Below are positions 45,642 to 57,828 of a DNA stretch of 64,000 nucleotides, piece by piece (position 1 is the stretch's first letter; each line of letters starts with the position of its first letter). The stretch comes from Glandiceps talaboti (lineage: Eukaryota; Hemichordata; Enteropneusta; Spengelidae), in NCBI RefSeq assembly GCF_964340395.1, contig NC_135549.1:26425095-26489094 (forward strand). The letters are read 5' to 3'. A model generated the notes under the pieces. That model worked only from the letters and a program-made list of their open reading frames with translations, was not told the origin of the DNA and made no database searches. The position numbers and the translations under genes were made by a program.

Positions 45642-46446
45642 GTATGATGACACTATATATGACTTTAGAAATAAGAAGTCTGTCTGAAGTCGAAGTGGTT
45701 TCATGAATAAGGTCAAAAATGTTAGGGTATTGAATTCTGGGGAAATACTTATATCGATCTGCTCTAGATCCATTTTCCTGTCTGCAAAAGATGACTGTTG
45801 GACTCATATCTCTGACTATCATGCCCTCTCTACTCCTCATCTTGATTTTGAACAAGTTAACATATTGGCATTCACAAACCTTGTGAACTTCAACTTGTAT
45901 GTTCATCTTCTATTTAAAACATTATCACTATATACACATATTCTTACAGACGACAGACCAATTGCCCCACAACTATCCGGCCAGAGAAATCCCAAAGGTT
46001 AACTTCTGAATTAGTCATCACAATTTCAAGTATGAAACTAACAAACTCGGAATTCCGTGTCGATGAAATTAAGAATGTCACACGTACAGTGGTCTATAGA
46101 CGTAGAATTAAAACATTATCGTCTGAGGGAGTGAACTCTATCTTCAGTCACCTTCAACTTGCTCAAATATGTCTTAATTTGCATGTATCCTGGTCCATGG
46201 ACTTGATTAGTTCCAAGATAACTATTTCCAGGACTCTCACCAGGATTGTTTTTCCTCTTGCTGCCAAAGACTATATAATATATATTTCTCTTGCTGGTGG
46301 AATAGGCCAATTTATTCAAATAAATTCAAATGCATTTAACCCCATAAATCTGTCTCCTGAATATTTACGAAGTACATGTTCAATCTGTTTCCCAGCGAGG
46401 TGGGTGGACGGGCGAATGAACGACGGGAGGAAGGACGGACGGGCTA

Positions 46447-46633
<187 letters not shown>

Positions 46634-46720
46634 GTCTGGCTGAAGAACGAATGGACAGACAGACAGACAGACAGACAGGCAGACAGCTAGATAGGTTGAC
46701 TAATAGATAGTTTATTATTT

Positions 46721-46863
46721 AAACAATAATGTACGCCCTCCCAGCCCATAATGGACGAAAGCAAACTTTGAACGACATAATGGGCGAGGCGACATCCGAG
46801 CACATTATGGAGTGCAAAGTTTGTTTGAGTCCATTATGGACTGAGAGGGCGTACATTATTGTT
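46721..46863. mobile_element. 143-bp palindromic MITE
   Basis: Terminal inverted repeats AACAATAATGTACGCCCTC (left) and its reverse complement (right), with inner arms around CCCATAATGGAC / GTCCATTATGG. It is bracketed by identical ATTATTT flanks (46714-46720, 46864-46870), a possible 7-bp target duplication in AT-rich sequence. Confidence 0.8.
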
Positions 46864-47316
46864 ATTATTTTATAGTTTTGCCAATTTCAGTGAATTTGTA
46901 GACCGAGAAACGCCAACAAACGTATAATATACACAGCGCTGAACATCGTCTGCCATGTTCGGCCCGGAAGCTGAATACTAATCATAGCGACACACGTACG
47001 TACACGTACACAATATACACTTCAATGAACTGCTGTGAACACAAATTTGTTTCATTTTAATTTCAATCTTTTAAAAAAAAAAATTCTTATGGTGTTTACC
47101 ACATAATTTCCCTGTTCTTAAATACCCACACCTTTATTGCCTTACGGACATAAGCTTGTATTGTTATGCTCGATCCGGGGCCGCGATGCCCAATAACGGA
47201 GTACATTATCAGTAATAATGTACAGCGATGACGTCACAAAATGCACTGGAATTGGTAATGCTATAATATAATATTATTTGATGGGTTACTGTACTAATCT
47301 TCGTCCTCATTCACAG

Positions 47317-47592
47317 TTACGTTTCACGTGGAATCTCCAGAAGGAGGATATCAACTAACATTTGCTGAAGCTATCAAAGAATGTCAGAAATATAATGCAG
47401 AGATCGCAAGTCTTGCCCAACTGTATGGAGGCTGGAAACAAGGGTTAGGTATTTGCCGACCTGGCTGGATATCGAGTGGACAGATTAGATCCCCTTCTCA
47501 AGAAGCAAACGAATTCTGTGGTAATGCTATAGGAATCATAACGCCGGTCTCGAGAAGTTTCTTCGAAAAGTATGACGTATTTTGCTATGGAG
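47317..47592 (+). CDS. Link module exon 8 (class C)
   Basis: 276 nt, phase 1-1, with a CATTCACAG acceptor and a G|GTAAGAGA donor. Reads TFHVESPEGGYQLTFAEAIK, ECQKYNAEIASLAQLYGGW, GLGICRPGWISSGQIRSP, FCGNAIGIITPV and YDVFCYGG. The four Cys are kept, while the usual AGWL has become PGWI. It is the last Link module; the downstream exons change to Pro/Thr linker and lectin domain. Confidence 0.93.
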
Positions 47593-48425
47593 GTAAGAGA
47601 AAGACAAACACAAATTCTACCCTGAACTGTGTGTAAGTTGGAGTTTTTTATTTGGGGCCCATAGTTACAAGCTTCAGCAGGTACAGCCTACGGATAAGCA
47701 AGGATAACATCTTTCTGTAATGTTGATTATCACTACTTCTAAGTTCATAAGACATATGGAAATATTAAATACATAATTTTGCATCTTGCTACATTACAAG
47801 TAAACTACTGGCATGTGATATATATCTGCAACTCATAAGACCTAACTAAAACATTCTTTCCGATTGCCTTATAAGTTATACGTACTAAGCTTAAGTGCAA
47901 AAGTATAATTTAACATTTGCTTTAATTATCTCCCCAGCAATGGTGTCTCTCAATGCAATCAATATGTAAACAATGTTAACAGTACAACAACGCAAGCAAG
48001 TCTTAACATAACTGCAAAGTAAACATAAATATCATATGACCACTACATCTCGCTTAGAGTTAGAGATAAATCACATTTGCGTCACTCTCATTACTTTGTA
48101 ATTCGTTTGCTGTTTGAAAGCTGGTAACATTGCTTGCAGATTGACTACACGTGGAAAGATCAAGCTAGTCTTTCAGTTAAATAGTGTTATTTTACACTTG
48201 ATATTGACTTTACCAATGATTGTGGCAAGCAGGAAACACAGCTTAGTTGAGTGTTAAGAGTAGTAAAGCAAAGCTACTTGTGACACATTGATGACTAGTG
48301 TCACCACAACATACACAATTTTTCAATTACTACATATGAAAGACAAAACAAGGGAACTTTAATATACCCTGCAGTGGAAACATTTAACCTAATGCAAACT
48401 GTGATTTCTATACTGTTATTGTTAG

Positions 48426-48494
48426 TTCCTGAAACTACGTCTCAACCTGAAGTTATCCCCGCGGCTGAGATTCCAGAGCAGCCAGCAGAAGATG
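48426..48494 (+). CDS. Pro/Glu/Thr linker exon
   Basis: 69 nt after ATTGTTAG and before G|GTAATA; phase 1-1. Encodes PETTSQPEVIPAAEIPEQP then AED between split codons. A longer, acidic, proline-rich spacer between the last Link module and the lectin domain; likely extended and possibly glycosylated. Confidence 0.7.
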
Positions 48495-49434
48495 GTAATA
48501 TAGTTTTTCAGTTCCCCCTTTGGGTGGAATAAAGGGCTCCATCCATCTGTCTGTGTATTCATCCGTGTGTCCGTCCACAATACGTTAACCTTGTAACACC
48601 CAATTTCATTCAAGCCTGGCAAGAAGTTGGCATATGATATGGGACATGTGCATTTCACTTTCTTTCGCGACGTATGCAAATTTGACGGCCATACTTGTCG
48701 CTAAAAATCACATTTTACTACATATCTCAACAACTGTAAAACGCAGAGGTCCTATTCAAGTGTCGATGCCCATACTATCAAATACAAGCTTTTTTTAAGA
48801 CCTTGACCTTCAGGGTCAATTATCAAAATTAAGCAATTTCTTGTATATCATAGACACTTTGTAGTATTCATATGGATGCCACGTACTCATAAATCATATT
48901 CACATGAAATATTGTAGGATATAAATACTTTTGCTCTTCATATTACTTTTTACTGAATTGAAGACATATTTGTTGTAACAAATCATGTATTGCATAACTC
49001 AAAACAATGAAGTACACAGAGAATCCATTAAACTGGCTACCCCCATATTATCAGGCAATAGGTTCTGGTTAAGGGTACATTATCAAAATCAATTACTTCT
49101 TGCATATTGCAGATACTTTGAGATATTTAAGTGTGACCAATATTTGATAATGTCTTGGGAACAGGTAATAAATAACTACACACAATACGTTTGGTGCTCA
49201 TATAAATTTTTCACTAAATGGCAGCCATATTTTGTGTACAAAATAACAATTTATATAACATGCCTGGGAACCACATTCAATACATATAGACTTCTACATC
49301 CAAATGTTTACTCCTATAGTATAGGATGTTACCTTTCTGTTGATATGACCTTTCTCTTAGTATCTTTATATTTGACCCTGACCTTAACAAAATTTGACAA
49401 AATAAATCAGTATTTTAGTCACACAGAAGTAAAG

Positions 49435-49466
<32 letters not shown>

Positions 49467-49936
49467 TGTATGTATGTATGTATGTATGTATGTGTGTGTG
49501 TTTGTGTGTGTATGTGATTGTTAAATATATAGTGCTTGTTACTATATAGGTGTATAATCAGTAATCAGATATGAAAATATTACATATTTAGTTCGAATCA
49601 GTTCAGTTTATCAACGTTAATACCTTTAGGGTAGGACAGAATGAATTGACAGTACAGAGTACAGAGACGTGTGGATATTTCCACTATTTCAATTATGGAG
49701 CTAACTACAAGAAAGAAATTACACACACACACACACACGCATACATACATACATACATACATACATACATACATACATACATACATACATACATACTTGC
49801 ATATATACTTGCATACAGGCAGACATGCATACATACGTACAGACTGACTGACTGACTGACAGGCATACAAAAGAATAACATGAAATCCCTTTAATACATA
49901 TACTGGAGATAAAAATGCGAACTTGTCATTTATCAG
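48495..49936 (+). other. Intron with no supportable gene
   Basis: Contains an interspersed repeat start (AATAAAGGGCTCCATCCATC near 48520) and two microsatellites, (GTAT)n at 49436-49505 and (CA)n(CATA)n at 49722-49797. The 179-codon open frame at 48985-49524 ends in the microsatellite and has no domain signature. Confidence 0.4.
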
Positions 49937-49972
49937 GTACTGAAACACCTACATATTCCTCTGATCAAATGA
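49937..49972 (+). CDS. Possible second linker exon
   Basis: After TTTATCAG, 36 nt encode TETPTYSSDQM between split codons. A phase-1 donor (A|GTGTTG, weak) would join it in frame to the lectin exon at 50155. Thr/Ser/Pro content suits a linker, but the weak donor leaves it uncertain. Skipping it also keeps the frame, because all neighbours are phase 1. Confidence 0.4.
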   Translation, partial: VLKHLHIPLIK

Positions 49973-50040
49973 GTGTTGTGAAAATGTGGGTTATTACAGA
50001 ACGGTACGGTTATTCAAGATCCCTCCTTGATATATTTACT

Positions 50041-50093
50041 TGTTCGTTCGTTCGTTCGTTCGTTCGTTCGTTTGTTTATTTATTTATTTACTT
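50041..50093. repeat. (TTCG)n(TTTA)n microsatellite
   Basis: Seven TTCG then four TTTA units, about 60 bp upstream of the lectin exon. Confidence 0.85.
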
Positions 50094-50154
50094 GTTGATT
50101 TTATCTATGTTATCTTTTTTTCATACTTGAATGTTATTGCTTTTGTATACATAG

Positions 50155-50397
50155 TCTGTGTGGATCCTGCATCTTTAAGCAATGTGGCGGGGGGCAGGCC
50201 CGTCAAACAGAGTAGCACTGACACAGAGGCTGGTGGAGAAGCCGAAAAGGCTGTTGACGGAAATAATAATAGTGACATGATAGTTGGCCAGTCCTGTACC
50301 AAAACTGAAAAGGAGTCTGGACCATGGTGGGTGGTAGATTTGGGTGAATCATATGACATCTACCAAGTTCGGATAACCAATAGACAAGATTGTTGCT
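50155..50397 (+). CDS. Fucolectin / F5-8C-type lectin domain, first half
   Basis: 243 nt after ATACATAG and before T|GTAAGT; phase 1-1. Encodes NVAGGRPVKQSSTDTEAGGE, AEKAVDGNNNSDM, SCTKTEKESGPWWVVDLGES and YDIYQVRITNRQDCC. These match the opening half of fucolectin-tachylectin-pentraxin-type (FTP) domains: NVA.G.P..QSST, AVDGN, WW.VDLG and V.ITNR.DCC. Such domains bind fucose and related sugars with calcium in innate-immune lectins. The second half is 9.6 kb away at 59972-60198, and the split codon joins correctly (T + CG). Confidence 0.92.
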
Positions 50398-51355
50398 GTA
50401 AGTGGAAATAATATATTTTTGTTTTCTAAATGAATATGGTGGTAGTTTTTTGGACTTGAAATTGGCCTATGCAGGCTTGGAAATTGTTATTAATTCGTTA
50501 TTCCTATCTATACATTTTTGTACTGTTTTAGAAGCATTTTCTACAAGGTGTTGTATGACATTTACCAGATTTAAAATGAATGCCTTCCGTAAGGATGATA
50601 TCAAGTTTTTTGTTTCTACACATAATAATTGCTGGAATGCAACAACCTCGTTATAGTAGGCTATTAGTACATGATATGCCCCTGAATTGGCAAAAAGGTG
50701 TGCCCAATAAGAAATTTGAAATGTGTATTTGATTATTTATTATTTATCAGGACCATGGGGAAGTTAAAAGTGAACTATTTCTATGGTTGTCATACCATGT
50801 AGGAGAGCATTTTTGTATTAGTGATATTTACTTTTTGTATTGTTATTAATTATGTTATGTTTGCAGTGAAAATAAATAAAATAAGATTAATTTAAAAAGG
50901 CATGTGGTTTGGTATTGAATTTGAAGTGTGCATTCTTAAAATATAGCTAATTACTTTTATTGAAATGTATTTTGAGAGTCACATATTCTCACTCAGTTCT
51001 TACTATAGCTATAACAGATATTGCAGGTGTAAAGAATGAATTTTATTTATTGGTCGTGAAAGGTATACAATCTTTGGTTTTAATAAAGAGTTGTTTTCTA
51101 CATAATCCTACAAAAGGAATGTTAGTTTTTTGCTGCCAGTGCGATTACATGGACTAATACAAATTCTTGGCAAAGGGGAAAATTACTATTAGTCCAGGAA
51201 ATGATAATTGGAACATTATGATGTAAAATGAAGATTAACTACGTGTGATTAGATACTATCAAATAATTAAGGCACTGTGCATAGATATGACATTTGTTAT
51301 TTGTATTGGGAAAATGTCTGTGTTGGTTGAGAAGTCCGAGCTAGAGACTAGATGA
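50398..51355 (+). other. Start of the large lectin intron
   Basis: Near 50583 is CCTTCCGTAAGGA, whose reverse complement occurs near 59198. No coding segment is recognised between 50398 and 51355. The frame at 50402-50656 runs out of the lectin exon's intron and has no signature. Confidence 0.4.
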
Positions 51356-51359
51356 AGTT

Positions 51360-53240
51360 AGAAGTGTTTATTATAACCAAACTATATGTGTCAATTACCG
51401 ATGTGAAGTTTTAGATTTCAAAGTGTTGATTGCAACCAAAGAGAAAGTATAATGTTAGTAGATATTACACTTCAGTCGAGTCCAAGTTATGAATTTAGAA
51501 CTGTTTATTATTATAACAAAAGTAGTGAACAATGCCCATAATAATGAAAATTATGAACCAAACATACTGCAGTAAAGAGACTAATGTGTACAAAAACTAT
51601 TGTTACATGTGTGCAATTCACAGTTGAAGTTTTGGATTTCAAAGTCTTTATTGTAAGCAAACGGAGTATATGGTGGTACTAGTAGTAACACATCTGTCAA
51701 GTGTAAGTAATGATTTACAAGTGTTTATTATAACCAAAGTACTGAACAATGTCAATGTTAATTGACACTGATATTGAAAATAACAAAACAAATGTACTCA
51801 AGTAAACAGACTGAGCTGTAGAAAAACTATATAGTTACATGTGCATTTTCACAGTTGAAGTTGTGGATTTCAAAGTGTTTATTGCAACCAAAGAGAAACT
51901 ACAATGCTAGTAGTTGGTTAGAGTTCTGTCAAGTGCAAGTTATGAATTTAGACTGTTTTTACGTAACGAAAGTACTGAACAATGCCCATAATCATGAAAG
52001 TTATCAACTAAACATACTGCAGTAAACAGACTAATGTTTACCAAAACTAACTTTACATGTGTCAATTTCACAGTTGAAGTTGTGGATTTCAAAGTGTTTA
52101 TTGCAACCAAAGAGAAACTACAATGTTAGTAGTTGTTAGACTTCTGTCAAGTCCACGTTATGAATTTAGACTGTTTGTTATAACAGAGAGTACTGAACAA
52201 TACCCATAATAATGAAAATTATGAACTAGACAAACTGCAGTAAACAGACTAATGGCTATTAAAAATCTAATGAAAATTATTAACCAAACACACTGCATTA
52301 AACAGACTAATGTCTACAAAAACTATTGTTACATGTGTGAATTTCACAGTTGAAGTTTTGGATTTCAAAGTGTTTATTGCAACCAAAGAGTAAGTACAAT
52401 GTTAGAAGTTGGTTAGAGTTCTGTCAAGAATATTATGTACCAAACATACTGCAGTAAACAGACTAATGTTTACAAAAACTAACTTTACATGTGTCAATTT
52501 CACAGTTGAAGTTGTGGATTTCAAAGTGTTTATTGCAACCAAAGAGAAACTACAATGTTAGTAGTTGTTAGACTTCTGTCATGTCCAATTTATAAATTTA
52601 GACTGTTTTTTTTTAAAACGAAAGTACTGAACAATACCTATAATAATGAAAATTATGAACTAAACACACTGCAGTAAACAGACTAATGTCGACAAAAACT
52701 ATTGTTACATGTGTGAATTTCAGAGTTGAAGTTTTGGATTTCAAATTGTTTATTGCAACCAAAGAGAAACTACAATGTTAGTATTTGGTTAGAGTTCTGC
52801 CAAGTCCAAGTTATGAATTTAGACTGTTTTTACGTAACGAAAGTACTGAACAATGCCCATAATAATGAAAATTATGAACCAAACTTACTGCAGTAAACAG
52901 ACTAATGTTTACCAAAACTAACTTTACATGTGTCAATTTCACAGTTGAAGTTGTGGATTTCAAAGTGTTTATTGCAACCAAAAGAAAAAACTGCAATGTT
53001 AGTAGTTGTTAGACTTCTGTCAAGTCCAAAGTATGAATTTAGAACTGTTAATATTATAACGAAAGTATTGAACAATGCCCATGATAATTGACATTAATAT
53101 TGAAAACAATGAAAAAACATACTTTAGATAAACAGACTATTCTGTAGAAAAACTACTGTTATATATGTGTCAATTTTTCAGTTCAAATTTTGGATTTGAA
53201 ACTGTTTGAAATCCAAAATAAATTTGAAGTGGGAAATTGA
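51360..53240. repeat. About 220-bp tandem repeat, eight to nine copies
   Basis: The phrase GTTGAAGTT-TGGATTTCAAAG recurs near 51402, 51622, 51852, 52071, 52347, 52503, 52723, 52943 and (diverged) 53179. Spacing is mostly 219-236 bp, with one 276 and one 156 indicating internal gain and loss. Other landmarks are ACTGCAGTAAACAGACTAAT and TACTGAACAATGCCCATAAT. It lies immediately downstream (minus strand) of the RPA-like gene's stop codon and is probably part of the same element. Confidence 0.9.
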
Positions 53241-53339
53241 CATATATATAACATTAGTTTTTCTATGGACTAGTCTTCTAGTACTAGAGTATGTTTTTGT
53301 TGTTTGTGATCTCAATGTCAATTAATTTGTGTAGTTTGT

Positions 53340-53490
53340 TTATGTTTCTTGGGTTGCTTCAGTGTTTATGACAGTGATGTCAATTATTACACAGTTGATA
53401 ACTTTAGCTTTGATGATAGCAGGAAGTGTTGACATCTCTGATATTTTACAGCGGTAGGAGTAAGTTTTTCCATCTACAGAAATCAGTTCT
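53340..53490 (-). CDS. RPA-like gene exon 5 (last)
   Basis: Minus strand, after a CTTTTCCAG acceptor. One base completes the split codon from exon 4; the exon then reads ELISVDGKTYSYRCKISEMS and TLPAIIKAKVINCVIIDITV, ending ...NTEATQET with TAA at 53342-53340. 151 nt, fully open. The segment could start a further OB-fold strand set. The gene stops here, just before the 220-bp tandem repeats. Confidence 0.6.
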
Positions 53491-53922
53491 CTGGAAAAGG
53501 GTAGAAAAAAGTGATTATGTAATAATATTGTTGAAATGTAGTGTTGTAGTAATGACAGAGTTTATTTGTAGTGTATAGTTAGTGGAGATAATGTGGAAAT
53601 GTGATTAATTGCAGTTGTAGTACTTAAATACTAGGGTTTGTAAGTAAGAGTTGTGATTAGATATAATGTTTGTTATAGTGAATTATTGGTGGTATCGAAA
53701 GGTGGTTTGATGTACATGATAGCGATGAGAGAATGTGCAATATGAGAAATGGTGGTGGAATAGAAAGATGGTTTGGTGTACATGATAACAATAAGAGAAT
53801 GTGCAATATGGGAGATGGTGGTGGAATGATCTTGAAATTGCTGTAAAGTAGTTAATGTGTTTAGTGTTGTGTATGTCTTAATGTTAATAATTGTTAGGTA
53901 GGGAAGAAAGATGTAGACTTAC

Positions 53923-53987
53923 GTGTCATCCATTGCTATTACTTGTAGCTCTATAGTTTCTGCTGCTTCTATGTTGGTTGTATCAAC
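53923..53987 (-). CDS. RPA-like gene exon 4
   Basis: 65 nt between TTTTCTAG and AC|GTAAGTC (strong donor). It starts in phase 0, matching exon 3, and ends with two bases that pair with exon 5. Encodes VDTTNIEAAETIELQVIAMD plus D. Its match to both neighbours in phase is the main support. Confidence 0.6.
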
Positions 53988-54317
53988 CTAGAAAAGAATG
54001 ACCACATACTTTGTTTGAATGTTACAGCAGAGAACAGAGTGTATTTGAAGTTGTATTGCGAAGATCAATAATGGTGCAATTATTTATGTACATGTTAATA
54101 AGAGAGTTCTGGAAATTACAGATAAGTTGTTAAAGTGACAATGACTATTTGTGAAAATAATGTATATGTTGGTAACTAAAATGTAGGTTTGTTGCTGGAA
54201 ATGTCTTATTTATTGAATTGAATTTAATGTCATTCATTCTGATAGTAAAATTGTTCTATAGATTAAACATGAAATACAAGGATATGGTTAAGTATGATTT
54301 AGTATTAAAGTCCTTAC

Positions 54318-54462
54318 TTTTATTTTGGTGTTTTGAGTTGTCTGTATCTGGGTTGTCTTGTTGTACTTGCTGACTTCCATAGTTGTGGCGGTCAATGTGT
54401 CATTAATTGCAGGTACATGTGTTGTTGCATGTTCTCCCCATAATGTACAGGGGGGGGGGCAT
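54318..54462 (-). CDS. RPA-like gene exon 3 (OB-fold core)
   Basis: 145 nt between CTTCAACAG and AAA|GTAAGGAC. After one base completing exon 2's codon it reads CPPPCTLWGEHATTHVPAIN then DTLTATTMEVSKYNKTTQIQ and TTQNTKIK. LWGE.A followed by a V..YN..TQIQTT...KI pattern is characteristic of the single-strand-DNA-binding OB folds of replication protein A large subunit and of the RPA-like proteins encoded by Helitrons. The CPPPC segment comes from a run of ten C, a spot where length errors or mutation are likely. Confidence 0.68.
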
Positions 54463-54839
54463 CTGTTGAAGTCATCTACTTGTGTGACCTTTCATTTTTT
54501 TTAAAAATATTGGCCTTCATGAAGCTCTCCGACCTGACAATGATGGTATAATAATAGAATATGATGTTGAGATAAATTTTGGCACTATATGTTTGATAAT
54601 GCGTTACCATTTGAATAATCAGGCATTGTGTTTAGATCTGTAGCAAATTTGTGAATGTGGTGGAATGGAGATTAATTGGGTCATAGTGATTGATCAGAAA
54701 GATGGTTTGATAGATTATGTGGAATGGGGTGTATTTTGGGCAACATCAAATAAAGTAGTCAACATTTAGTCACCGAGAAATGTGTTAGAATTATAGTTAT
54801 AATTGTAATAATAATTGTAATAAGGGTGTATTGCTTTAT

Positions 54840-55140
54840 TAGGCCACTGGCCCATATGCAAGAAGAGTATATAACACGAAACAAAAATAATATGCACTGT
54901 TTGCATAGGTACAGAATTTATAAATGACGTTGTCAATTTCATTGCTTGGAAAACGAATTTACACAAATTAATCAGCAAATCATTATCAGATGTACACATT
55001 AATTCTTTGAATTTGTTGAAGTTTGGTTATAAATATACAGAAGGTAGTAAATACTTAGCTCTCAACAAATTGTTAGTAGAGCAAATTAAAAGGATATTGT
55101 ATTCATCTTCTATGTCACCATTGAAACATGTTTATTTGGC
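54840..55140 (-). pseudogene. LINE 3' end, same family as 18524-20332
   Basis: Minus-strand GDIEDEYNILLICSTNNLL and KELMCTSDNDLLINLCKFVF align with GTIEDEYHFCLVCPTYDDI and its downstream region at 20020-20210. The first Cys pair region is lost and the frame has a stop. The tail GGGCCAGTGGCCTAATAAAG (reverse of 54836-54855) matches the family tail. It inserted between exons 2 and 3 of the RPA-like gene. Confidence 0.7.
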
Positions 55141-55657
55141 CTTAGAAGGTGTCCCTCCCACCTCTTGATCATACAACAAACTTATTTCAGCAATTGTAGC
55201 AGTCAAAGTCAAATTAGTATGTAATGGTATATGAATATGAAGCATGTATGTAGTGATATGCTTGTTTGAAATTGGCCATATGGATAAGAATGTAGTATTT
55301 AGGGTTTGTAATTGCTGAAATAATGTTAGCACATTTGAGAAACTAATGTGAAATAACATGCATTTGTTTATAACTCAATAAATGTTGCAGAAATGACAAA
55401 ATATGTTAAGTGTTCATGAATACACATTCAGTAACTAATTTTCTGTATTCTTTGTTTTATGAATACGAATTTGGTTGATTCTGTTGTCTCATTTTTGAAT
55501 TTGGAAAAGTTGGTAAAATTGTGTTACAAATTAAAAATAAATTCCACATGGGCAATTGAAGGCAAGCTATTGTAGTGCTATTTATTACTAAATAAAATGT
55601 ATACGTAGTGAAAAGTGTGATATTTGAGTTTGATTGTATTTCTTTTAAGAGATTTAC

Positions 55658-55794
55658 CTGTTGTACTGTTGCTCGAACAGAGACCCTTTTTTGGTTGGTG
55701 TTGATAATATTTCTGGAATATTTTGGAATGGTGGGTTATTCCATTGCTCCAGAAGTTCGTCATCCAATGTGAGGGTTGTTGCCTTGGTGAATAA
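55658..55794 (-). CDS. RPA-like gene exon 2
   Basis: 137 nt between TTCTCAACAG and AG|GTAAATC. It starts in phase 0 and ends two bases into a codon, both matching neighbours. Encodes LFTKATTLTLDDELLEQWNN, PPFQNIPEILSTPTKKGSLF and EQQYN. The TKKGSLFEQQ stretch resembles the segment before the WGE motif in RPA OB folds. Open across its length. Confidence 0.6.
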
Positions 55795-56962
55795 CTGTTG
55801 AGAAAATACAGGAGCGGTGGGTTATTGTAAATTGGGAATGAGTAGTTTGTTTTGGAAAGAGTATAGTAGTGGAATCTTGTGATTAATCTTGATGGTGGGG
55901 GATTGTTTTTATCTTTTGTAACCCGTGTTGCATACGGAGCGAAATGGATGCATGCGTCTGCGAGAGTGCAAGTAGGAGTATACGTTTTCGAGTTATTGGT
56001 TTAGAAAAACTTACGTGATTCTTGGAAAATGAAAATGACAATGACCTGCACCATTTCGATGATATGATCGCCAGTAAATGTTCGAAGTGTGACTAGTAAA
56101 TACTAACATAGCTAATAAACACTTTTTATATAATTTTACGTTTGATTGAAGATTGGAGGGGGAAGTCAAAACTGTTCGTATATGCTCTTCCACTGCGATA
56201 TTATTATACGAACTGCCCTCCCGCCTTATTTGTGCGGAATTTTCGCAAAGGTTCCACACCTCTACCAAACATATGGTGTCTGTCCAGTATTCGTTGAAGC
56301 GTTAATGTTAAATTTAATCTGGGTGCTATTTGATATACTCATAACAAAACAGTTTGTCCTCCTAATTTATACGTATTGACAGTTGTCAGTTGACATATTA
56401 TATTACAATGTTCTGCAATTTGAATGCAATGTCTCACTAGTTGCGACGACTGTGAAAAGTTAATTATTGTTTTACACAATCAATTTACATCCTGTGAATA
56501 TTTTGTTTAAAAAATACTAAAATTTGTTTTTAATTTCCTGAAAAAATATTGAAAACTGCTTGCTTTGTGATCTGCCTTACTCTTTTCCCATATATTACAG
56601 ATACGAGAGGTGTTAGGAATCTAGGAATGTACTATTTTGTAAGTGTGGAGACATGTAATACATTTACGCTGCATAATAAAATTATTGCTTGGTTAAATTG
56701 AATATAGGACGAATTGAAACAGTGGATTCGTTTGAATTTACGATTGTAATGTAAATTTATTTTAGTGTCCGAGGCTACATCACTTGAAAAGGGCATGGCT
56801 ACTTAAAGTTCAATGGTGGTTGGTTGAAATATATGAATTAAAACTAATAGCTGTATGTAGAAACTTTCTTGGTACAATAAATGAACGTCCGTTGGAGGTG
56901 ATAAAATTGTGATAATGGAACGATTGTGATAGTGATTAACTGGTAATAAAGAAAGGACTTAC

Positions 56963-57211
56963 TGTAGAATTCCGTGTTGTGCGAATGAAGTCTGTGCCGA
57001 CGGTGACATTTGTCAATACGATGAATTTGTGAACTGTTTCTTGTGGAAGTTGTATGAGACGTTCTACCATGGTAGTGTCATGGCAATACACTATAGTAAT
57101 ATGCTTCTTTTGTTCATTGACCATTACACCTGCTGTGTAAAATGGTTTGTCGTTGCTGTATCTTTTGTGGAATACTTCCAAGAGGTACAAGTGGACGGAG
57201 ACTGATGCCAT
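56963..57211 (-). CDS. RPA-like gene exon 1 (start uncertain)
   Basis: From ATG at 57211: MASVSVHLYLLEVFHKRYSN, DKPFYTAGVMVNEQKKHITI, VYCHDTTMVERLIQLPQETV, HKFIVLTNVTVGTDFIRTTR, then NST and a strong donor ACA|GTAAGT. The frame is open for 40 more codons upstream (to about 57333), reading ILKFFKSFQSQFDTRSYTTY, so the true start may be an earlier exon. The exon ends in phase 0. Exons 1-5 together would give about 250 residues. It sits downstream of the Helitron Rep fragment on the same strand, as expected for a Helitron-encoded RPA-like protein. Confidence 0.6.
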
Positions 57212-57571
57212 AGTATAATCCAAATTTAGATTGGGTTTATACGTTGTGTAAGATCGTGTGTCAAACTGAGATTGGAAACTTTTGAAAAACTTGAGGATGT
57301 ACAATGTCAAAGCTTGTGACGTATTGGGCTAATTCAAAAGTGATATGGGGGTGATGTTTTTAAGATGAACCAGTGGGTATATATTTACGATCGATAATAT
57401 GAAGACCGTATGAAGTTGTTGATTGTAAAAGTATACCTATAGTGGAAATGGGGGTGTCCTGTTGACTATGTGAGTATGTTTAGAATGAGTCAGAGGCAAA
57501 GTTATAATTTGCAGCAGGGGGAAAGGAAATAGTTAGATAAACAGACAAGGCGGTGTTGTTGACGGAGGTAT

Positions 57572-57828
57572 TTATAAAGTATAGTGACATGGGTTTAAAG
57601 TTGTAAACTTGTACAAATTATCGTGACTGTATCTCTTATGAATATTATGTTTGGCATTGTAACTATTAATTCGGATTTCATTGGGAGACCTTTTCAAAAA
57701 TATCTTATCCGAAGTTATGGATGAACGAAGAGCTTTGATATCTGTATCTTCATCCATGTCCAATTTTGCCAAGAATTCAACAAATGTCATATTTTCTCCC
57801 AAGTTTAAATCAGCCACTGCTGTTTTAA
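57572..57828 (-). pseudogene. Helitron Rep fragment, downstream frame
   Basis: Reads DIKTAVADLNLGENMTFVEF, LAKLDMDEDTDIKALRSSIT and KIFLKRSPNEIRINSYN, matching the MTFEEFL...D...ALR(S)S......FLKR.PNE..IN.YN region after the HUH domain in animal Helitron proteins. It is frameshifted relative to 57805-58308. Similarity stops after INSYN. The helicase domain is absent. Confidence 0.75.

Noticed and set aside
48985-49524. 179-codon + strand frame as a gene
   Set aside because: No domain or splice support, composition matches intron, and it ends in a (GTAT)n run.
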